From contig NZ_BAJX01000004.1 in assembly GCF_000613925.1 (NCBI RefSeq), positions 1 through 64,000 of the forward strand: 64,000 nucleotides of DNA, given 5' to 3'. The notes under the pieces were generated by a model that saw only the letters and a program-made list of their open reading frames with translations, was not told where the DNA came from and searched no databases. Source of the stretch: Prevotella histicola JCM 15637 = DNF00424 (GTDB taxonomy: Bacteria > Bacteroidota > Bacteroidia > Bacteroidales > Bacteroidaceae). Made by a program: the position numbers and the translations under genes. Shown piece by piece: positions 47,776-57,056 of this stretch (position 1 is the stretch's first letter; each line of letters starts with the position of its first letter).

Positions 47776-49038
47776 TTACTCAGCATATTTCTTGAATACT
47801 ACACAGGCATTGTGACCACCGAAGCCGAAAGTATTACTGAGAGCAGCACGTACCTCACGCTTCTGAGCCTTGTTGAAGGTAAAGTTAAGCTTGTAGTCTA
47901 ACTCTGGATCCTTATCGTCTTCCTGATGATTAATTGTAGGAGGAACGATGTTGTCTTTAACAGCCAGTACACAAGCCATAGCTTCAACAGCACCTGCTGC
48001 ACCAAGAAGGTGACCAGTCATACTCTTTGTAGAAGAGATATTCAGCTTGTAAGCTGCATCACCAAACAACTCTTTGATAGCCTTAGCCTCAGAGATATCA
48101 CCAACGTGAGTTGATGTTCCATGAACATTGATGTAGTCAATGTCTTCTGGTTTAAGACCTGCATCATGAAGTGCTGCCTCCATAACAAGCTTGGCACCGA
48201 GGCCTTCAGGATGAGAGGCTGTGATGTGATGTGCGTCAGCTGACTCACCTTCACCAACCATTTCTGCATAGATCTTAGCACCACGTGCCTTAGCATGTTC
48301 TAACTCTTCAAGGATGAGACAGCCTGCACCTTCACCCATTACGAAGCCATCACGGCTTGCTGAGAATGGACGTGAAGCATGTTCTGGGTCATCATTGCGG
48401 GTTGAGAGGGCATGCATAGCATTGAAACCACCAACACCACAAGCACAGATTGCAGCCTCAGCACCACCGCTAACGATGATATCAGCCTTGCCCAGACGTA
48501 TCTGGTTGAAGGCAGCAGCCAGTGCATTTGTTGATGAAGCACATGCTGATGTTGTTGTATAGTTAGGACCATGGAATCCGAATTGGATTGAAATCTGTCC
48601 TGCAGCAATGTCTGCAATCATCTTAGGGATGAAGAATGGATTGAATTTTGGACCTGCTTCAGCATGCTGTGCATAGTATGTCACTTCATCCTCGAAGGTC
48701 TTAATACCACCAATACCTACTCCATAGATGACACCAACGCGGTTCTTGTCAACTTTCTCCAGGTCAATTGCAGCATCTTTAACACCCTGTATAGCACTGA
48801 TCAGAGCCAACTGAGTGTAACGATCAAGCTTGCGAGCTTCCTTACGGTCAATGTAATCATTGATATTCAGGTTCTTTACCTCACAAGCAAACTGTGTTTT
48901 GAACTGGGTTGTATCGAAATGTGTAATAGGAGCAGCACCACTTTTACCTGCCAGCATACTCTGCCAAGTCTCCTCAGGGTTGTTACCTAATGGAGTAACG
49001 GCGCCAAGACCTGTTACAACTACTCTCTTTAATTCCAT
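47776..49038 (-). CDS. fabF: 3-oxoacyl-[ACP] synthase II
   Basis: 420 aa, normal length. The Cys-His-His triad of condensing enzymes lies in TTSACASSTNAL (Cys), NVHGTSTHVGD (His) and STKSMTGHLLGAAG (His, with the conserved Lys). N-terminus RVVVTGLGAVTPLG. Elongates fatty acids with acyl-ACP and malonyl-ACP. In the conserved acpP-fabF-rnc order, 86 nt after acpP. Confidence 0.97.
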   Translation of the reverse strand: MELKRVVVTGLGAVTPLGNNPEETWQSMLAGKSGAAPITHFDTTQFKTQFACEVKNLNINDYIDRKEARKLDRYTQLALISAIQGVKDAAIDLEKVDKNRVGVIYGVGIGGIKTFEDEVTYYAQHAEAGPKFNPFFIPKMIADIAAGQISIQFGFHGPNYTTTSACASSTNALAAAFNQIRLGKADIIVSGGAEAAICACGVGGFNAMHALSTRNDDPEHASRPFSASRDGFVMGEGAGCLILEELEHAKARGAKIYAEMVGEGESADAHHITASHPEGLGAKLVMEAALHDAGLKPEDIDYINVHGTSTHVGDISEAKAIKELFGDAAYKLNISSTKSMTGHLLGAAGAVEAMACVLAVKDNIVPPTINHQEDDKDPELDYKLNFTFNKAQKREVRAALSNTFGFGGHNACVVFKKYAE

Positions 49039-49077
49039 TCGTTGATATATAAATTAAAAGCTAAAGTCAAAAAAAAA

Positions 49078-49106
49078 GCCAAGCAAAACAGATGCTTTGC
49101 CTGGTG
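49078..49106 (-). terminator. Hairpin with T tract between acpP and fabF
   Basis: CCAAGCAAA pairs with TTTGCCTGG (one mismatch); on the minus strand it is followed by a run of about nine T. A partial terminator here would give more acpP than fabF transcript. Confidence 0.65.
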
Positions 49107-49124
49107 CTTTTTCTCTGTTAACGC

Positions 49125-49361
49125 TTACTTAGCGTTCTCTTCGATATAGGCAATAGCGTCACCAACAGTAGCAATCTTCTCTGCCTTATCATCAGGAATA
49201 GAGATGCCAAACTCCTTTTCGAACTCCATAATCAACTCTACTGTATCCAAAGAGTCAGCACCGAGGTCGTTTGTGAAGCTTGCCTCTGGCTTAACTTCAG
49301 CCTCATCAACACCAAGTTTATCTACGATAATAGCCTTTACTTTTGATTCAATTTCTGACAT
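49125..49361 (-). CDS. acpP: Acyl carrier protein
   Basis: 78 aa, strongly acidic. The phosphopantetheine attachment serine is Ser37 in [10 protein letters not shown]. Carries acyl intermediates for FabF and other fatty-acid enzymes. First gene of the acpP-fabF-rnc cluster; a -7-like box (TTCCTTTG) lies about 55 nt upstream. Confidence 0.98.
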   Translation of the reverse strand: MSEIESKVKAIIVDKLGVDEAEVKPEASFTNDLGADSLDTVELIMEFEKEFGISIPDDKAEKIATVGDAIAYIEENAK

Positions 49362-49694
49362 AATTGTAAAATTTAAAATGTTTAATATTAATATTCAAAT
49401 TCTAAAATGCGGTTGCAAAGGAACTGTTTTTTTTCCAAGTGTGCAAGTTTTTTGATTAAAAAAGCGTTCCTTTATGCACAAATGGTATACTATTGTGCAA
49501 TTTTTTCTTGCTTTTTATCGTTTTATCTCACGATAAATCAAATGATTATATCACTTCATTCATAGCTTACTATATAATATAATAGGTGTGAAATATGGTT
49601 CTTCTTGGTAGTATTTCAATGAAAATCATCTGTTTTATTTTGCCTTTTGAGGATTTTACTATATATTTGCAGAAGAAATAAAAATAACAACCGA
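49362..49694. other. Divergent promoter region acpP / DUF4254 gene
   Basis: AT-rich gap of 333 nt with the plus-strand promoter at 49640-49669 and the weak acpP -7 box. Nothing else seen. Confidence 0.5.
49640..49669 (+). promoter_or_regulatory. Promoter of the DUF4254 gene
   Basis: TTG at 49640-49642, a 19-nt spacer (CCTTTTGAGGATTTTACTA), then TATATTTG at 49662-49669: both boxes and the spacing match the Bacteroidota consensus. The start codon is 26 nt downstream. Confidence 0.75.
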
Positions 49695-50300
49695 ATGTCA
49701 TTTACAGAACACTGCAACGAAATTTTCAATCAGGCAATTCGTGATTATCATGTTACTGATAATGTGGACACGCCAATTAATAATCCTTATGACAGAGATT
49801 CCATCGAAAACCGGCTCTATCTGAAATGTTGGATAGATACCGTACAGTGGCATTTTGAGGATCTTATCCGTGACCCGCACATCAATCCTGAAGACGGAAT
49901 GAGCCTTAAGCATCGTATTGACCGTTCTAATCAGGACCGTACAGACCTTGTTGAGCAGATTGATTCATACTTCCGTCAGCTTTATTCTGATGTAACTCCG
50001 CTGCCAGACGCTACTATTAATACGGAGAGCCCAGCATGGGCTGTAGACCGTTTGTCTATCCTTGCGCTGAAGATTTATCACATGAAGGAGCAGACAGAGC
50101 GCACTGATGCATCTGCTGAACACATTGAAAAATGCAAGTCAAAGTTAGCTATTCTGCTTGAACAGCAGAAAGATCTTGATTTAGCTATTGACCAATTGCT
50201 TGATGATATCAAGTCAGGACGTAAGTACATGAAGGTATATCGCCAGATGAAGATGTATAACGATCCTGCAACAAACCCGATACTTTACAATAAAAAGTAA
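49695..50300 (+). CDS. DUF4254 domain protein
   Basis: About 201 aa from ATG 49695 (MSFTEHCNEIFNQAIRDYH); the open frame starts 48 nt earlier but the promoter -7 box lies there. All-helical and soluble, with NPYDRDSIENRLYLKCWIDTVQWHFEDLIRDP and a coiled-coil C-terminus (IEKCKSKLAILLEQQKDLDLAIDQL). DUF4254 proteins occur beside heptosyltransferase-like genes in Bacteroidota, as here, suggesting an envelope polysaccharide role; activity unknown. Confidence 0.85.
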   Translation: MSFTEHCNEIFNQAIRDYHVTDNVDTPINNPYDRDSIENRLYLKCWIDTVQWHFEDLIRDPHINPEDGMSLKHRIDRSNQDRTDLVEQIDSYFRQLYSDVTPLPDATINTESPAWAVDRLSILALKIYHMKEQTERTDASAEHIEKCKSKLAILLEQQKDLDLAIDQLLDDIKSGRKYMKVYRQMKMYNDPATNPILYNKK

Positions 50301-50312
50301 GTGAAAAGCCTC

Positions 50313-50350
50313 ATCCCTGCCCTCTCTCCGTGTGGAGAGGAGGCAGGGAT
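50313..50350 (+). terminator. GC-rich hairpin between DUF4254 and GT9 genes
   Basis: ATCCCTGCC..CTCTCC and GGAGAG..GGCAGGGAT pair around GTGT. There is no strong T run, so read-through into the glycosyltransferase gene (68 nt further) is possible. Confidence 0.65.
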
Positions 50351-50417
50351 TGCTGTTAAGAGTAGGTAATTTTCATTATTGCTTTATTGTTTTTATGCCC
50401 TAAAATCCCTCTACTCT

Positions 50418-51467
50418 ATGAAGACTCCCCACATTCTTATTATTCGTTTCTCAGCCATGGGCGACGTAGCCATGATGGTTCCGATTGTATTCTCGCTTGC
50501 TAAGCAGTATCCAGATGTGAGAATTAGTGTCGTTTCCAGACCCTTTGCCCGTTCTTTTTTCCAACGTATTGCCCCGAATGTGAGCTTTATGGCGGTGGAT
50601 TTAAAGAAAGATTATAAAGGTATTAGAGGACTCAGTGCACTTTATCGGCGCTTATTAGCAAAACGACCTACGGCAGTAGCTGATTTTCATAATGTCCTTC
50701 GCACGTGTTATCTCCGCTTCCGATTCCTTCTTGGAGGCTATTCTGTGGCACATATCAATAAGCATAAGCGTGGAAAGAAGCTATTATGTCGAAGAGAAAA
50801 TAAGGTTTTCAGAGAGCAGCCTACGTCCTTTCAGAATTATGCTGATGTGTTAGCAAAGCTGGGTTATCCTATAAAACCTTCGTTTACGAGTATCTTCCCA
50901 GAAGGAGGAGGTGACCTCAAGAGTCTCCCTAATATAATAGGTGAAAAGCTATCTACCGATTGTTGGATTGGTATAGCACCTTTTGCAGCACATGCAGGTA
51001 AGATGTATCCAAGGGAAAAGATGGAGAAAGTAATCAATAAAATTACTCTTTCCCACCCCACTTGGCGTATCTTCCTCTTTGGAGGTGGTAAGGATGAGGT
51101 AGATGTACTGAACAGTTGGGCAGAGAAATATTCACAGTGTGTTTGTGTAGCAAACGTTCTTCATGGTTTAGAAGAGGAGCTAATCCTTATGAGTCACCTT
51201 GATACGATGGTGTCAATGGACAGTGCTAACATGCATTTAGCCTCCCTTGTTGGTACACGTGTTGTCAGTATATGGGGTGCAACACATCCTTATTGTGGTT
51301 TCATGGGATGGAATCAGCAAGAGGACGATGCTGTACAAATCACCACCTTATCCTGTCGTCCATGCTCAGTCTTTGGTAACAAACCTTGTTATCGTGGCGA
51401 TTTTGCATGTATGAACAATATCCTTCCTGAAGAAATAGTGCAGCGTGTGGAAGCTGGTATATCCTAA
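50418..51467 (+). CDS. Glycosyltransferase family 9 (heptosyltransferase-like)
   Basis: 349 aa from ATG 50418 (MKTPHILIIRFSAMGDVAM); the open frame begins 39 nt earlier without support. GT-B fold. The N-terminal ILIIRFSAMGDVAMMVP and C-terminal block with SMDSANMHLASLVGTRVVSIWGATHPYCG are the GT9 signatures (sugar acceptor region and ADP-heptose site). The Cys-rich end (LSCRPCSVFGNKPCYRGDFACM) is common in the family. Likely adds a heptose or similar sugar to the LPS inner core. Confidence 0.9.
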   Translation: MKTPHILIIRFSAMGDVAMMVPIVFSLAKQYPDVRISVVSRPFARSFFQRIAPNVSFMAVDLKKDYKGIRGLSALYRRLLAKRPTAVADFHNVLRTCYLRFRFLLGGYSVAHINKHKRGKKLLCRRENKVFREQPTSFQNYADVLAKLGYPIKPSFTSIFPEGGGDLKSLPNIIGEKLSTDCWIGIAPFAAHAGKMYPREKMEKVINKITLSHPTWRIFLFGGGKDEVDVLNSWAEKYSQCVCVANVLHGLEEELILMSHLDTMVSMDSANMHLASLVGTRVVSIWGATHPYCGFMGWNQQEDDAVQITTLSCRPCSVFGNKPCYRGDFACMNNILPEEIVQRVEAGIS

Positions 51468-52037
51468 ATTGTTATGCAAACAGTATATAATAAGGTAATA
51501 TAACGATTACTGTCCTGCAAGCATCATCAGTCATTATATTTATGAAGTCCCTGCTATATACACATTAATAATGATAGAAACAAGGATATCTCTCTACATT
51601 TTACTTATGTGTTGCAGCTTAGCACTTATTGTGTTGATGCTTAGCACCTATTGTGCTGCAGCCTAGCACATATGGAGTTGTTGGTAGACACCAATCCTAT
51701 AATCCTTTTATTTGTTATTGTTATTGACTCTTCTTTTTGATAGATATGGCTTAAGTCTGTATTACTTAATAGGGAATTCAGCCTTTTAGGTTCGTCTTTA
51801 TTTTTCTATTGAAAAATAATTTCCTGTCATTTCTGTCATGCCATTCACTGTTATAATGTAATGATAGACAGGTAGTTATTGGAAATGTTAAATGTGACAG
51901 CAAATGAAATTTAAAATAAACTAGGGTATATGCAGTATATAATTCCACATATGTACCATGACGTTTTCTGCATATCTATTACTACTAATAAGAAAATAAA
52001 CACATGGGAAGGAGGCTATTTCAAGAATATTATCGCA
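51468..52037. other. Intergenic region between convergent GT9 and GT-C-like genes
   Basis: Contains the second family III array (51600-51680). The remainder is AT-rich. A 69-codon plus ORF from 51930 mainly overlaps the opposite gene and is not credible. Confidence 0.5.
51600..51680. repeat. 22-nt-period array, family III (second copy, shorter)
   Basis: Cores GCACTTATTGTGTTG, GCACCTATTGTGCTG and GCACATATGGAGTTG start at 51622, 51644 and 51666 (22-nt steps), with spacers ATGCTTA and CAGCCTA. A first degenerate unit (TTACTTATGTGTTGC) precedes them. Both boundaries match the array at 16561. Confidence 0.85.
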
Positions 52038-53438
52038 TCATTTAATGCGCTTTACCTGATTATCTTCTACGTACCACACACCATCGCAATCTGTCTTTTG
52101 AGCTTTCTGGAGTGCGGATATCAATTGCTTTTGGTTTGATATTTCTTCATTAATAATCGTTTTTGGCCATTGATAACCTGTCTGTTGTCGCACGGAATAA
52201 CCCCAACCAAAAGCTTCGTAGGGAATAACCCAGAAAGAAGAATATTTTGTTTCGCCCTTGTTTAAGTGTATGATCATTACCTTGTTTATTGGTCTGTCAC
52301 ATTGGCTAACAATACTTTCCGCCATCTGTTCTCCTACTTTTCCTGATAACCATGCGGCATAGGTATGATGTAAGAATGTAAAAAGAGCGGTTATGAGGTA
52401 AAGTACCGATGAGAATATTAGCATGCGTTTGTTCTTTATCTGATCACAAAGTAGTGCTATCATGATTATGGCAAATGGAGAGACAGCGTAGCAATGCATA
52501 GTAGAAAAGATCGTAATAAGGTTGACAAACGCCCCAGCAAAGAAGGATAATAATAGTACAATGATTGTTTTTTGTAATCGGAATGACCGAAACACAAGCC
52601 ATAAGAACGGAGCAGGTAGTACTCCTGTTATGGTAACAAGAACAAGACTGCGGTGAAGGGGATGGATTAAACTTGCATAGTCAATGGGGTAAAATGTCAT
52701 TCCGAGCATTATACCAAGGTTTCGTAACAAGCGTATAAGTGTAAATTGCATGTAAGTATTGTCTTCTACAGAGAATGTTTTGGTCAACAAAACACGACAG
52801 GTTAAGTAGAAAACAAATAACAAGCAACCAACCGTCATATGCTTCATTGCATGTTTGAAACTAATCTTCCCTGTGCTCCAGACTATCATTGGAGGGCAAA
52901 CAAACCATATATAACCTGATTCTTTTGAAAAGATAGACAACAAAGAGCATACGAGCCAGAGTATGATTCTGGGCTTTCCCTGCATGTATATGTAGCTATA
53001 TAAGGCAAGAAGGCCCCATAAAAGTGAATAGGTTTGGTTCAAAGAGTCTATATCTAACACCGTCCCTAATGTGGCTGGTGACAGATAAAAGAGTAATACA
53101 GAGATATTACGTGATAAGGAACTAATCTTAAACCACTGTAGAATCTTGTATATTAAATAGGTATTAAGGATATGTCCTAATAGGATAAAAGTATGGTTTA
53201 AGATAGGGAAAAGATGATAATCAAGTCCGAGGATATGACCGAATAATACATCGAAAGGTCGCCAATAGTTACCATCAGGGAGCAACTCTGTGAGTTTTAA
53301 TGCCGATGTCTGCGGTACAGTATAGTATGTCCAATCGTCAAAGGTAGGCTGAAGCTGGCATAACAGAAACAGTACAAATGGAGATGTCAGTAATATCCAA
53401 ACGATAGAATTACGGCTTATTGGCCTTCCATGTATCAT
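52038..53438 (-). CDS. Polytopic membrane protein, GT-C glycosyltransferase-like
   Basis: 466 aa with about eleven membrane segments. The first external loop has PTFDDWTYYTVP, an acidic D-D in the position of the catalytic Asp of GT-C enzymes (GT39/PMT-like). A C-terminal soluble tail follows (SFWVIPYEAFGWGYSVRQQTGYQWP). No specific family recognised. Starts 2 nt after porZ and follows the GT2 gene, so an envelope-glycan role is plausible. Confidence 0.6.
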   Translation of the reverse strand: MIHGRPISRNSIVWILLTSPFVLFLLCQLQPTFDDWTYYTVPQTSALKLTELLPDGNYWRPFDVLFGHILGLDYHLFPILNHTFILLGHILNTYLIYKILQWFKISSLSRNISVLLFYLSPATLGTVLDIDSLNQTYSLLWGLLALYSYIYMQGKPRIILWLVCSLLSIFSKESGYIWFVCPPMIVWSTGKISFKHAMKHMTVGCLLFVFYLTCRVLLTKTFSVEDNTYMQFTLIRLLRNLGIMLGMTFYPIDYASLIHPLHRSLVLVTITGVLPAPFLWLVFRSFRLQKTIIVLLLSFFAGAFVNLITIFSTMHCYAVSPFAIIMIALLCDQIKNKRMLIFSSVLYLITALFTFLHHTYAAWLSGKVGEQMAESIVSQCDRPINKVMIIHLNKGETKYSSFWVIPYEAFGWGYSVRQQTGYQWPKTIINEEISNQKQLISALQKAQKTDCDGVWYVEDNQVKRIK

Positions 53439-53440
53439 GT

Positions 53441-55459
53441 TTAATTTATTATTGCCACTTTACAGACAGTGCCTTTATCACCATTTTCGTCTGCTGATAG
53501 TACCATATAGATACCTGATGCTACACGTTTTCCCATCTTATCCTTGCCGTCCCATACGAAAGTACCACCATTACTTGTTCCTTCAGCAACGAGAACACCA
53601 TTCGTTGTGACGATCTTTACGTTAGCATTCAGCGTAAGCCCCACAATTGTTATGGGACCTGTATATCCTGGCTTGACAGGGTTGGGGTATGCATATACCG
53701 CATCATCATTCGTTGTTTCTTCTGCCTTCGTTGCATCACTCATGTACGAGCATAGCCCTTTGTCTGTAGCAAAGAACACTTCTCCAGTCGTGTTATTGAT
53801 AGATATGGAATACAAATTGTTTGATAAGAGTCCGCTATTTGAGGTAAGGAAATGCTGGACTTGTGTCATATTATCAGCACTTATAAGATAAACACCATTC
53901 CCTTTTGTGCCAATCCACTTGCGTCCACCACCGTCTATGGCTATAGATGTGATGTCAATACCTGCTAAAAGATAGTCTGCAAGATTGCTTCCGTCGTTAC
54001 GTGGCACCTTTACTTGTGTGAAATGATAGTTGTCTTGATCACTCATCTGTGAACGTTGAAGCATCAATGGACCAGCTGTTGTACCTATCCAAATGTTTCC
54101 TTCCATGTCTTCTGTCCAACAGTGTACAGCCGTCAGTTCTACATTAGCACCATCATCATTAACAAAACGTGTGTAAGCGTTAAGCTTATCAGTCTTAGGA
54201 TCGTAACAGAATAACCCTGGTTTACGCCAATCATCATTACAGAACCATAGTAGGTTGTGACTGTCTAAATGCATTTGAGATAGGTTATTCAGCCCTACCC
54301 CATTCTCTATAAGAGCATCTTTACTGAAAGAAGTCATTTGTCCATCCTTGGATAAACGGATGAGATTCTCTTTCTTTGTCTGGCTATTAAGAATCCATAA
54401 ATTACCTTCTTTGTCGTAAGATAGTCCGTATGTCAATACGTAGTTATTATCTAATTCTCTGCCTTTATCGATAGCAGCTTGTAGTATACTATTATCTTTG
54501 TTATAGTAAGCTATCATTTTCCCAGACATGAACTCATAGAGTCCTGTTCTTGAACCAACATAAACATGATTGCTGTTCTGAGGATCAATTGCTAAGGTTT
54601 TAGTCCCTATATATGCATTCCCAGTCCGACTTGAGAAGTCATCTTCATATAAAAACCATTCATTCCCTTGTAATATCTGTACCATTCCAGGGTTCTCCCA
54701 GTTGTTTGCTGTGGGATTAAAGAGTCCACCTGTAGTGTATAATCTGTCGTTTTGGAAGTTTGTCCAGATGAAAGTGTTATACTTCGGACCACCTGGATTC
54801 AATGCCTTTGCTTGTGACATGAGGTCAGCATTGGGCGTACGTGGGCGTTCAGTATAGTTTCCTATGCGTGACCAATTGCTTTTATCAAGCAGGTTATCGG
54901 TCAAGGTTGCACGATAAAGTCCATTGCTTTGACTGGCTGCATAGATGTAATTACCTTCTATATAGCTATAGTCTACAGGGAAAGAAAGGTTGTAACTATC
55001 TGCGATCTCTGCTTTAGCAACATTCAGTTTTACTATTCCGAAGCCTGTAGAGAGGTAACAGTAGCTGCCATTCATGTCTATTCCGTTCACTGTTTTATCT
55101 GCAGTCATCGACTTCATGTAGTAGTCTGGTACGTTGATGACCTCTCCTTTATCATCCATGAGGTCGATATTATAGTCAGAATAGACGATAACTAATTTGT
55201 GAGCAACCTTGTTCCAGCTGATGAAACGGATATCTGAATCGTTTAATCCATTTATTTTATCATATGTTTGGATGCTTTGGTCGTTCTTATTGTAGGTATA
55301 TAGACTGTTAGAAGCAAGTACATAGAGTTTGTTTCCACCCTGTTCCACCCATTGGACATCGCTATACGCCATATAGTTTTTCCATGTTCCTATACCTGCA
55401 GCGATGGTATTACAGTAAGCTAACAAGATGAAAGCTGCAACTAAGAGATATCGTTTCAT
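53441..55459 (-). CDS. porZ: Type IX secretion system protein PorZ (beta-propeller, CTD)
   Basis: About 672 aa from MKRYLLVAAFIL; an ATG 6 nt upstream overlaps the previous stop (ATGA). Signal peptide (NTIAAG). The N-terminal IGTWKNYMAYSDVQWVEQGGNKLYVLASNSLYTYNK is a PorZ hallmark. Two beta-propellers follow, with two-component-regulator-like repeats (DKEGNLWILNS, EDMEGNIWIGTT, DGGGRKWIGTKGNGVYLI). The C-terminal T9SS domain has GLTLNANVKIVTTNGVLV...GKDKMGKRVASGIYMV. PorZ is part of the cell-surface attachment complex, so this organism should have a T9SS. Confidence 0.88.
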   Translation of the reverse strand: MKRYLLVAAFILLAYCNTIAAGIGTWKNYMAYSDVQWVEQGGNKLYVLASNSLYTYNKNDQSIQTYDKINGLNDSDIRFISWNKVAHKLVIVYSDYNIDLMDDKGEVINVPDYYMKSMTADKTVNGIDMNGSYCYLSTGFGIVKLNVAKAEIADSYNLSFPVDYSYIEGNYIYAASQSNGLYRATLTDNLLDKSNWSRIGNYTERPRTPNADLMSQAKALNPGGPKYNTFIWTNFQNDRLYTTGGLFNPTANNWENPGMVQILQGNEWFLYEDDFSSRTGNAYIGTKTLAIDPQNSNHVYVGSRTGLYEFMSGKMIAYYNKDNSILQAAIDKGRELDNNYVLTYGLSYDKEGNLWILNSQTKKENLIRLSKDGQMTSFSKDALIENGVGLNNLSQMHLDSHNLLWFCNDDWRKPGLFCYDPKTDKLNAYTRFVNDDGANVELTAVHCWTEDMEGNIWIGTTAGPLMLQRSQMSDQDNYHFTQVKVPRNDGSNLADYLLAGIDITSIAIDGGGRKWIGTKGNGVYLISADNMTQVQHFLTSNSGLLSNNLYSISINNTTGEVFFATDKGLCSYMSDATKAEETTNDDAVYAYPNPVKPGYTGPITIVGLTLNANVKIVTTNGVLVAEGTSNGGTFVWDGKDKMGKRVASGIYMVLSADENGDKGTVCKVAIIN

Positions 55460-55461
55460 TG

Positions 55462-56346
55462 TCATAGAGTATTCTTTTCGTGATGAATATAATACATCAG
55501 TTTGTATACATTAAACAAGAAAACACTGGGATTATTGCCTTGGAGATGTTTCTTTATGCGTTGTCCTACCAGGAAATAAGCTGCATAAACCAGCTTTTGT
55601 AGGTGCAGTTTCTTGATTTTTTCAGCTGTTTCAAGCAGTTGGGAATAATCTTTCAGTTGGTTACGGAAGGTATATAGTGTACGAAGAGACTGTTCTGTTT
55701 TATCCAGGAACTCACTGTTTGATTCAAAGAAATCAAGTGTTATGGGGTTATCAATATGCGTGATTGCTATATGATCCATGGCAAGTGATTTACCGAAGAG
55801 TACATCTTCATAGCCGTATTGGACAAAATTCTCATCAAAAGGATGAACCATCATGATGTCTTTATGTGCTAGGAAGTTTGTCGTACGAAAGTGTTTTGTA
55901 GCATGATACTGCCTGTCTTGCGGTGTATTCTTCTCTTCATACGCCTTTTCATAGCGGTATCTGAGATTGTTTTTCCATCTGTCTGAATCCCCTCCTATCC
56001 TTATTCCGCCAACAACAACATTGGTTTTTGTCTGCAGATAACGACGAATAAAGTGTGGATTGTCTAATGTTAGGTCTCCATCTATGAAGAGAAGCCACTC
56101 TCCTTGTGCCTGCGAAATAAGGAAATTACGGATAGCTGAACGTCCAACGTTCTGCTTTCTTGTTATATAATGGACACCATCCAATCTCTCGATACGCAAG
56201 TTATGCTCTATATAGCTTGCCACAGAAGAGCAATCATCAGCTACAATAATCTCAAAATCAGTACCACATTCCGTGCATTGTCGCTGCAACTCTGTTACCA
56301 AAGCTACACAATTACAGTTATAAACAGGGAGAAGTATTGATAACAT
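55462..56346 (-). CDS. Glycosyltransferase family 2
   Basis: 294 aa, GT-A fold. The N-terminus MLSILLPVYNCN binds nucleotide. DFEIIVADDCSS, RKQNVGRSAIRNFL and the metal-binding LFIDGD are the GT2 motifs, followed by the acceptor-side NFVQYGYEDVLFG. Soluble. Overlaps the alternative porZ start by 4 nt. Probably acts on envelope glycan. Confidence 0.9.
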   Translation of the reverse strand: MLSILLPVYNCNCVALVTELQRQCTECGTDFEIIVADDCSSVASYIEHNLRIERLDGVHYITRKQNVGRSAIRNFLISQAQGEWLLFIDGDLTLDNPHFIRRYLQTKTNVVVGGIRIGGDSDRWKNNLRYRYEKAYEEKNTPQDRQYHATKHFRTTNFLAHKDIMMVHPFDENFVQYGYEDVLFGKSLAMDHIAITHIDNPITLDFFESNSEFLDKTEQSLRTLYTFRNQLKDYSQLLETAEKIKKLHLQKLVYAAYFLVGQRIKKHLQGNNPSVFLFNVYKLMYYIHHEKNTL

Positions 56347-56458
56347 TGCTGTGATAAACGATTTATTAGTTTATTGTTCTGACTTCAATAGTATATCTTC
56401 CCTTTCCACCTTTCTATCCTTTTACCTTTCCAAGGGAGGCTTTACGCTTTTTATTCTT

Positions 56459-57043
56459 TTATCCTTTTATCTTTCCAAAGTATTCTGCCAGCTTCTTTAC
56501 AGCCCTTGCTCGGTGTGAAATCTGGTTCTTTATTTCCTCTCCGAGTTCGGCAAAACTCTTGTCATAGCCCTCTGGAATGAAGACAGGATCATATCCAAAA
56601 CCTTCTGTTCCATGCTTTTCTGTAGCGATATGCCCCTCTACTTTACCCTCAAACTGATGTTCCTTACCATCTATTATCAGAGAGATAACCGTACGGAAAC
56701 GGGCCTTTCGATTGGTTTTACCTTCTAATTTTGATAGAAGTTTACGCATATTCGCCTCGCTGTCATGGTCGATCCCTTCCGCATAACGTGCCGAATGGAC
56801 ACCAGGTTCACCACCGAGCGCATCTACTTCCAGCCCCGTATCGTCAGCGAAACAGTCGTGATGATAATGTTCAACAATATAAGTCGACTTCTGTCGGGCA
56901 TTCTCTTCTAGTGTCAAACCAGTCTCTGGGATATCCTCGTGACAACCTATTTCAGCCAAAGAGACTATCTCGAAGTCCTTACCAAGTATCTCCTTTATCT
57001 CTTCTAACTTGTGTTTGTTATTTGTTGCAAATACTATTTTCAT
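56459..57043 (-). CDS. rdgB: Non-canonical purine NTP pyrophosphatase (RdgB/HAM1)
   Basis: 194 aa, standard length. N-terminus [16 protein letters not shown] (substrate site), [23 protein letters not shown] (catalytic Asp pair), [12 protein letters not shown] and the C-terminal [11 protein letters not shown]. Hydrolyses dITP/XTP and prevents their incorporation into DNA. Starts 13 nt after the corrected yitT stop. Confidence 0.96.
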   Translation of the reverse strand: MKIVFATNNKHKLEEIKEILGKDFEIVSLAEIGCHEDIPETGLTLEENARQKSTYIVEHYHHDCFADDTGLEVDALGGEPGVHSARYAEGIDHDSEANMRKLLSKLEGKTNRKARFRTVISLIIDGKEHQFEGKVEGHIATEKHGTEGFGYDPVFIPEGYDKSFAELGEEIKNQISHRARAVKKLAEYFGKIKG

Positions 57044-57056
57044 GTCAAAGCACAGT

